A stretch of 6,885 bases of DNA from an uncultured Emticicia sp. (GTDB lineage Bacteria > Bacteroidota > Bacteroidia > Cytophagales > Spirosomataceae), in NCBI RefSeq assembly GCF_937903345.1, contig NZ_CALCZQ010000047.1, positions 1-6,885 on the forward strand, read 5' to 3'. Below, piece by piece: positions 1-4,843 of the stretch. Each line of letters opens with the position of its first letter. Position 1 is the stretch's first letter. Under the pieces are notes generated by a model that searched no databases, was not told the DNA's origin, and saw only the letters and a program-made list of their open reading frames with translations. The position numbers and the translations under genes are program-made.

Positions 1-94
1 TCGTTGGATGTTTTTGTTAAAAACTCATCTGTTATGGCTGGCAAAGTAATTCCTTGCTCTTCAAAAATAGGATTTTGAAGAATTGTGTTTTTTA
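1..94 (-). repeat. Direct repeat copy B: start-less fragment of the surface-protein linker
   Basis: Same orientation as copy A at 3795-3888, 89 of 94 bases identical. Read in the linker frame it encodes nearly the same peptide (EEQ replaces EDK after IF). Its frame meets a TGA at 105-107 just upstream and has no ATG, GTG or TTG, so it cannot be an independent gene start. The homology begins at the TAA of the 92-residue gene (92-94). It is probably the 5' end of a further silent tip cassette continuing left of the window. Confidence 0.9.
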
Positions 95-370
95 TGGAAT
101 TTTGTCAAACTTTATAATTTCACTTAATGTATTATTAATTAAGTCCTTAGTAAGTTTAATATCTCCAACATAAAGCTGAGAATCATAGAGCCTCATAAAA
201 ACATAATTTATTTTCTTTTTAATTAATGGAAATTGCTTGTAATTTTTCTGCAATACTATTTTTAAAGAATTATCTAAATCTATATAAGGATTTGAACCTA
301 ATTTTTGATTAATAAGTGTAATCAAATTTTCCAACTCTCTTTCAAGTTTCATTCTTAATAGTTCTTTCAT
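92..370 (-). CDS. Small 92-residue cytoplasmic protein, candidate immunity protein
   Basis: ATG at 370 follows the remnant's stop by four A residues in an A-rich leader, suggesting coupled translation; a second Met at residue 7 is an alternative start. There is no signal peptide or membrane segment. The first 23 residues look like an amphipathic helix (KLERELENLITLI), and the rest is Lys-rich and mixed. I recognise no family. Unlike the two upstream candidate protectors it is not exported, which would fit a partner of a tip acting inside cells, consistent with the non-peptidase tail upstream (inference). Its stop lies in the first bases of the repeat at 1-94. Confidence 0.6.
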   Translation of the reverse strand: MKELLRMKLERELENLITLINQKLGSNPYIDLDNSLKIVLQKNYKQFPLIKKKINYVFMRLYDSQLYVGDIKLTKDLINNTLSEIIKFDKIP

Positions 371-374
371 TTTT

Positions 375-614
375 TTATCTGATTTGGTTTGGAAACGCTA
401 ATTTGAACTCGTATAAGGTATATATTCTTCCAGTTTTTAAATCTTTTACATTTTTAACCCAATTTTCAGGATATCCTAATGATAAAAGAACCTGGTCTGC
501 TCCACCTGAATATGCTGCTTGCGGAATTTCTCCTACTTCAATAGTGGCATCTACTTCATCCAGATGACAAAATTTAGCATAAACTGGGTTAGATAGACAA
601 CCTGAAAAACGAAA
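375..614 (-). pseudogene. Chimeric tip remnant: M23 core fragment joined to an unrecognised tail
   Basis: Directly after the TAA of the lipoprotein gene and in its frame lie 79 codons ending with TAA at 375-377; there is no start codon before the homologous part. Residues 11-22 (VYAKFCHLDEVD) match the orphan M23 tip at residues 80-91 almost exactly; the DNA at 549-581 matches 1514-1546 at 29 of 33 bases. After that the sequence changes completely to a tail containing SGGADQ, GYPENW and TGRIYTLYEF. No HxxxD or HxH motif remains, so it is not a peptidase. The tail looks like the end of a different toxin-type domain, but I cannot name it. The 92-residue gene starts four bases after its stop. 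Confidence 0.7.
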
Positions 615-1319
615 TTAATATTCCCTATAAAAACGCATTGAACTCAAGGTCTTTCCATATCGCAAAATGATACTATAATATCCAAATTTATTATTTTCAA
701 TATCTATTGAAATTTCTAAACAACATTTATCCGATTCAATAATTCTTTTTCTTTCATTAAATTCATTAATTTTTGCTTCTCTAAAGGTAGCGTCTGTTTT
801 AAATTTCTTGGATTGTTTTACTTCTTCAAAACTCTTTTTAATACTCTTTAATCTTTGCCTAATATAGAAATCATCTAATTGCCTTTCTTGAATGTATAGC
901 AATGGGATAATCTTTTTTAGCTCTGTTGTATCTTGACCAATGTAAAACTGCTTTTTTCTGCCAAACCTAAAGTCTGAGTGACCAGCATTCATAAAATCTA
1001 TTATTATGCCCTCTTTGGACAAAGTATTTTCTGTAAATTGAAAATATTTCTTTTGGCTTTCTCCATCAAAATAGCGATAATGCTTAAATAAATAGATACG
1101 ACCATCGACAGGCTCAGTTAATTTCTCTAACAGAATTTCATTGGGTTTCCCTAATACTTTCAATGCATAGGTTACGCTATCATGCAAACAAACACCATTA
1201 AAACAAACATCTTTAATCTGTATGGGAGTTTCAAATTTATCAACAACTCTAAAAGTATTTTGAGCTTTGCAACTCATCAAAAAAGACATGATTACTAAAG
1301 TTAATATTGGTTTATTCAT
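615..1319 (-). CDS. Lipoprotein of 234 residues, candidate protector of the orphan M23 tip
   Basis: Starts at ATG 1319, sharing ATGA with the stop of the M23 tip. Residues 1-17 are a lipoprotein signal peptide with lipobox L-M-S-C (C17). A short hydrophobic N-terminus precedes it, so the protein should be anchored in the cell envelope. After a C39-x4-C44 pair there is an L-G-K-P turn, then a charged, probably helical stretch at about 140-195 and a C199-C200 doublet. No enzyme motif is recognised. Envelope location plus tight coupling to a peptidoglycan hydrolase tip support an immunity role by inference. It has no visible similarity to the 250-residue neighbour, which would fit different protectors for different tips. 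It ends with TAA at 615-617, in frame with the remnant that follows. Confidence 0.8.
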   Translation of the reverse strand: MNKPILTLVIMSFLMSCKAQNTFRVVDKFETPIQIKDVCFNGVCLHDSVTYALKVLGKPNEILLEKLTEPVDGRIYLFKHYRYFDGESQKKYFQFTENTLSKEGIIIDFMNAGHSDFRFGRKKQFYIGQDTTELKKIIPLLYIQERQLDDFYIRQRLKSIKKSFEEVKQSKKFKTDATFREAKINEFNERKRIIESDKCCLEISIDIENNKFGYYSIILRYGKTLSSMRFYREY

Positions 1320-1924
1320 TTTTTTATTCCGTTTTTGGATAATGATTCAGGGTTTATTTTTCTTGCACCAGTACTTGTGTTAAAACTATTAGTGGCATTA
1401 GTTTCTAAGTGAAGATGAAACTCAACATTTTTCAAAGCACCTGCATTTCCAGAACATCCGCAAGTACCAAGCAATTCACCAGCTTTGATGTCTGCATCTT
1501 TTTTAATATTATTATCTACTTCATCTAAATGACAGAATTTGGCATATATAGTATTGTACTTTTTTCCATCTATTCCTGTAATCCCTTCCTTTAACTCATA
1601 TTTAAGTATTACGTAATTGCCAAAAGCATTAGCGTCATAGTCACAGCCATTATCATCTTCATTTTTTGATTCTTTCTTTTTTGCCCAAGTGTTGTCAAAA
1701 TCTACGACTTTACCGTTATACATTGATTTTAATTCGGTACCAACCTCTGCTAAAATGTCTAATCCATGATGAGATTTATTCCCCATGATAAGGTCTGGAT
1801 AATCATCATAACTGCAAGTAGCACCAGATACAGTTCTTGGACATCCAAATTTGCCAACGTTGGGATGTGATGTTGTTTTTCTAAGCGTAGGGTGTTGTCG
1901 GTCAAATAGGGAAAACCGTACTGT
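1316..1924 (-). CDS. Orphan M23 metallopeptidase tip without its own start
   Basis: The frame runs from just after the TAG at 1925 to the TGA at 1316-1318 (202 codons). It contains no ATG, GTG or TTG before ATG 1786, which lies only five residues before the first zinc ligand and would cut off the N-terminal strand (GKFGCPRT region). It is therefore best read as a tip lacking its stalk. Catalytic residues are intact; numbered from ATG 1786 these are H6 and D10 (HHGLD), H86 (FCHLD), and H124 and H126 (HLHLE). Compared with the main tip it carries a charged insertion at about residues 35-53. There is no signal peptide. It overlaps the lipoprotein gene by ATGA, so the pair could be translated together. 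It could be a silent donor or a decayed copy; a conventional annotation would be a 156-residue M23 protein at 1316-1786. Confidence 0.75.
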   Translation of the reverse strand, partial: TVRFSLFDRQHPTLRKTTSHPNVGKFGCPRTVSGATCSYDDYPDLIMGNKSHHGLDILAEVGTELKSMYNGKVVDFDNTWAKKKESKNEDDNGCDYDANAFGNYVILKYELKEGITGIDGKKYNTIYAKFCHLDEVDNNIKKDADIKAGELLGTCGCSGNAGALKNVEFHLHLETNATNSFNTSTGARKINPESLSKNGIKK

Positions 1925-2677
1925 CTAATATATTTCGTATGACATTTTAATTAAATTATACTTTAATAACTTTCTTTTTTCATAAAAACGAAGGTTTAAA
2001 TCTTCATTTTTGTCCATAGTAGACATGGGTGAAGTCTTAATAAATATTTTATCATTTATCAAATCAATAAACTTGCATTGTTCTCCTTCACAATAGGATT
2101 CGTTATAATAATTTCTCATTTCTTCTGAACGAAACACTCTTTTTATTTGGATTTTGTTTTCTTTCAGTAATTCAAATTTATAAATTTTAATTCTAAAGCT
2201 ACCTCCTTCATCAACTAACAGCATTAATAATTCAGGTTGTTTGTCTTTGTTGATGTCCACTAAATAGAATTCTGATGAAATATTATATACATCATCATAA
2301 TTTCTTTCATCATCATCATTTTCTATTTTCAATTCAAATAAGACTAAAATGCTGTCTTTATTTAATTCAGCAATAAAAAGTTGAGGATGAGAAAACATAC
2401 TAAAAATTACAATATTTTTATTGAATACTTTACCATATTTTTCCTTAAAATATTTTATAAATTGACCTGTGTCTTTATCATCAACTCCATTTATAACTCT
2501 AATTGAGTCTTTTTTCAAATTATATAGCTTTTTATCAAACCTGCAGTTAATTTCCTCTCTAAATTTATATTTTTTAAAATATAAATTAGTTTTGTAAATT
2601 ACATTGCAGGGTTCTTTTTGTTGTGCAACTAAATTCAATGGCACAAAAAGAATAATTAAAATAGTTAGTTTTTTCAT
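1925..2677 (-). CDS. Exported 250-residue protein, candidate protector against the M23 tip
   Basis: Starts at ATG 2677 after an A/T-rich leader, 105 bp downstream of the peptidase stop. Residues 1-18 form a clear Sec signal peptide (KK, a hydrophobic run, then LVA before QQ), so the protein should be periplasmic or secreted. Residues 138-152 contain a D-x-N-x-D-x-x-x-E-L-L element resembling calcium-loop/FG-GAP-like repeats. The mature part has four cysteines (24, 45, 196, 201) and no enzyme motif I recognise. Position directly after the peptidase tip and export to the compartment where that tip would act suggest an immunity protein; this is inference by context. It ends with TAG at 1925-1927, immediately followed in frame by the next M23 tip. 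Confidence 0.8.
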   Translation of the reverse strand: MKKLTILIILFVPLNLVAQQKEPCNVIYKTNLYFKKYKFREEINCRFDKKLYNLKKDSIRVINGVDDKDTGQFIKYFKEKYGKVFNKNIVIFSMFSHPQLFIAELNKDSILVLFELKIENDDDERNYDDVYNISSEFYLVDINKDKQPELLMLLVDEGGSFRIKIYKFELLKENKIQIKRVFRSEEMRNYYNESYCEGEQCKFIDLINDKIFIKTSPMSTMDKNEDLNLRFYEKRKLLKYNLIKMSYEIY

Positions 2678-2782
2678 CTTAATAATTTTTCTATTTAATT
2701 GATAATCAACATCTTACCCTGTATATTAATATTCCCCGTTGAAAGTATTTACTCATTTTCGCTGTTTGTTATCTCGTTAAAG
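2678..2782 (-). other. Intergenic gap between the peptidase stop and the 250-residue gene
   Basis: These 105 A/T-rich bases are the only sizeable gap in the window. I see no strong hairpin terminator and no clear Bacteroidota-type promoter (TTTG with TAnnTTTG), though a promoter for the cassette array could sit here. Confidence 0.4.
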
Positions 2783-3214
2783 TTATTTATAACAGTTTAA
2801 CCTAATATATATATTGGGGTCTTCATTCGTAGAAAATTTTCGAAAATTTATGGTATCATCTAAACGAATTTCGATATGTAGATGCCTTTCTTTTTCACAC
2901 ATATCTTTAGCAACATCACCTGTGTGTCCAGTTAATCCGATTTCATCTCCCTTATTTACTTTTCCACTTGAAATTGTTATACTGTTTAAATGGGCATAAT
3001 AAACAAATCTAATATTATCATTTAATTTGCATTTTAATAGAATGAAGTTCCCATAACTCACGCTAGATCCAGAGTTAACTATTTCTCCATCGGCAATTGC
3101 ATAGCACGGAGTATTATCATTTGCAAACAAATCTAAACCGTAATGTGCATGATTAGGGCATTCATCTGGACATTCACTTGTTTTAGTAGAACATCTCACA
3201 CAGCCGTAGGTTCC
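2783..3214 (-). other. M23 (LytM-type) metallopeptidase domain
   Basis: The approximately 140-residue C-terminal domain opens with G-T-Y-G-C, followed by H-Y-G-L-D, a glycine-rich core (DGEIV, YGNFILLK), Y-Y-A-H-L, a GDEIGLTGHTG turn and R-H-L-H-I-E. These are the canonical elements of M23 peptidases in the right order and spacing. All residues needed for zinc binding and catalysis are present, so the domain is predicted active if made. Confidence 0.88.
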
Positions 3215-4702
3215 AGTTGTAGTTTTTTCGGAACAATTGCAACTTGAGTTACATGTATATTTCCTCAAACAAGTATCATCTAATGGCAAATGTATTGCAT
3301 TGGGGTCTGTATTTTCTTTATTCCAAAACAAATAGTTTTTTAAATCTTTTTTTACGGAACTATTATTATCATCAAAAGATATAACAATTTTGATAACTTC
3401 TTCACCATTTTGTTTAATAATAAAGCCTGTTTCTGTAACCTCATATTCAGCCATTGTCAATAAATATTCTTTATTTGCTTCTCCTAAATATATAAGATTC
3501 ATTCTTTCAACATCAATTCCATCAATTGTGAAGCTTGTTCCTGTAAAGGTTTTACCTGTTTGTTTAAACTTAAATTTACCAAAAAGTTTGCCTTTACTCA
3601 ATTTTACTTCGTGCATTCTTTTAAGCAAAAGTATAATGTCATCACAGTCATCAAATATTCCAAAGCAAGGTAGCAAAGAAGTCATTACTTCATCAATCAA
3701 ATTAGGGTCAGTTGCTAAATTATTAAAATCTTCTTTCAAAGAAGTGCCTTTTACATCTTTTACTAAGCCTTCAATGGCAGTTTGACAAGTGACTTCGTTG
3801 GATGTTTTTGTTAAAAACTCATCTGTTATGGCTGGCAAAGTAATTCCTTTATCTTCAAAAATAGGATTTTGGAGAATGGTATTTTTTAGTATCTCTACCT
3901 TTTCGGTAGTTATAGGTGCTTCGATAATCAATTTGCCATTATCGCAAATTAGGTTTTTGAGAATGTCGCCTACGGCTTTTTGGGTAGTCATGAAGCCACA
4001 GTTTGTGGTGGTTGTTTCGGTTGTCTGAGATACTAAATTATCTTGTCGTGCATTATTAAATTCGGTGTTCTGTAAGGTTGCGGTTCTCTCATTTTTAAGA
4101 ATTCTATTCAAATCTTTTATGTAGTCAGGGCGGAAGTGAATCGTAGCGGTCGATGGGCATTTTAGTGTATTCCCATTATTAAGTTTTATAGTACATTCCG
4201 AGGTATAAACAGCAGGCGAAGTGCTTGGAAATGGAATACTTACAATATTCTTATCAGAAATTTTTGTACCCTTACTATCATACCAAGCAACTACATTACT
4301 TGGGCAATTACTCGAAACCAGTCTTAGTAAAACCTCATTTGCAGAGAAATCATCAATACCCGCATAAATTGCTTTTTCTTTTGGTGTATAGGTTGGGGTA
4401 GAGCCTTGTACGCCTGCCGCCATACCTAATTTATATTCGTAAGTTGCCTCTTGAAAGAAATCCGAACATTTAGTGTCATCTTTTATGATAGGTTTTGCTT
4501 CAGTTCTATAAATTATCACTTCTTTTTCGCAAAAAGGTTGGTTGGCTACTTGTCCATTCATATTACAAGCAATTTTGTAAGTAATACTTCCTGAGAAATT
4601 ATCCTCTATCTTCTTATTTGAATTAATGTCGCCACGCCCACCATTTGAGTTCCTCCAAGAAATTTTTCCTAAGTCGCATCCCGACACAGTAATACTTGCC
4701 AA
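2783..4702 (-). CDS. C-terminal part of the surface protein: Ig-like modules, linker and M23 metallopeptidase
   Basis: The coordinates start at the first possible start codon after the internal stop, a TTG at 4702. It lies inside an Ig-like module and has no convincing ribosome site, so independent translation is doubtful; coding in this frame runs back to 4843. Numbered from 4702, residues 1 to about 195 hold the last Ig-like modules, about 200-475 an unrecognised linker, 478-515 eight cysteines, and 518-639 the M23 peptidase. The peptidase shows HxxxD (H520, D524), YAH (H571) and HLH (H607, H609), the expected zinc ligands and catalytic histidines of LytM-type endopeptidases that cut peptide cross-links in peptidoglycan. 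No recognisable type IX sorting domain follows the peptidase. The 250-residue exported protein downstream is its candidate protector (inference). Confidence 0.75.
   Translation of the reverse strand: MASITVSGCDLGKISWRNSNGGRGDINSNKKIEDNFSGSITYKIACNMNGQVANQPFCEKEVIIYRTEAKPIIKDDTKCSDFFQEATYEYKLGMAAGVQGSTPTYTPKEKAIYAGIDDFSANEVLLRLVSSNCPSNVVAWYDSKGTKISDKNIVSIPFPSTSPAVYTSECTIKLNNGNTLKCPSTATIHFRPDYIKDLNRILKNERTATLQNTEFNNARQDNLVSQTTETTTTNCGFMTTQKAVGDILKNLICDNGKLIIEAPITTEKVEILKNTILQNPIFEDKGITLPAITDEFLTKTSNEVTCQTAIEGLVKDVKGTSLKEDFNNLATDPNLIDEVMTSLLPCFGIFDDCDDIILLLKRMHEVKLSKGKLFGKFKFKQTGKTFTGTSFTIDGIDVERMNLIYLGEANKEYLLTMAEYEVTETGFIIKQNGEEVIKIVISFDDNNSSVKKDLKNYLFWNKENTDPNAIHLPLDDTCLRKYTCNSSCNCSEKTTTGTYGCVRCSTKTSECPDECPNHAHYGLDLFANDNTPCYAIADGEIVNSGSSVSYGNFILLKCKLNDNIRFVYYAHLNSITISSGKVNKGDEIGLTGHTGDVAKDMCEKERHLHIEIRLDDTINFRKFSTNEDPNIYIRLNCYK
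3158..3271 (-). other. Cys-rich knuckle before the M23 domain
   Basis: Within 38 residues there are eight cysteines, at 478, 484, 488, 490, 501, 504, 511 and 515 (numbered from 4702). They directly precede the first zinc-binding histidine of the peptidase. In an exported protein this would most simply be a disulfide-linked cap, perhaps a pro-region; zinc binding is possible. The orphan M23 tip keeps only two cysteines in the matching region. I do not recognise this module as a named family. Confidence 0.55.
3795..3888 (-). repeat. Direct repeat copy A, inside the surface-protein gene (linker region)
   Basis: The 94 bases match 1-94 with five mismatches (first 55 bases from the left identical). 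They encode the linker stretch from KNTILQNPIF to DEFLTKTSN, about 30 residues, upstream of the part that changes between tips. Identity stops abruptly at 3888; its other end is unknown because copy B runs off the window. Confidence 0.93.
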
Positions 4703-4843
4703 TCCGCCCGAAACGTTTGGAGGGTTATTATGATTACCATCAACAATAGCACTAAAATCACAAGGATTAGGTACAATAATTTCAAATGCTTTTGTTTGCC
4801 CCTCTGCACCAATAGCCTTGCAGATAGTTTTAAATTCAACACT

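Noticed and set aside
2814..4028. Plus-strand open frames at 2814-2999, 3390-3785 and 3789-4028
   Set aside because: They lie antisense to the linker and M23 coding frame, have no recognisable domains and no start context; the minus-strand frame carries clear motifs.
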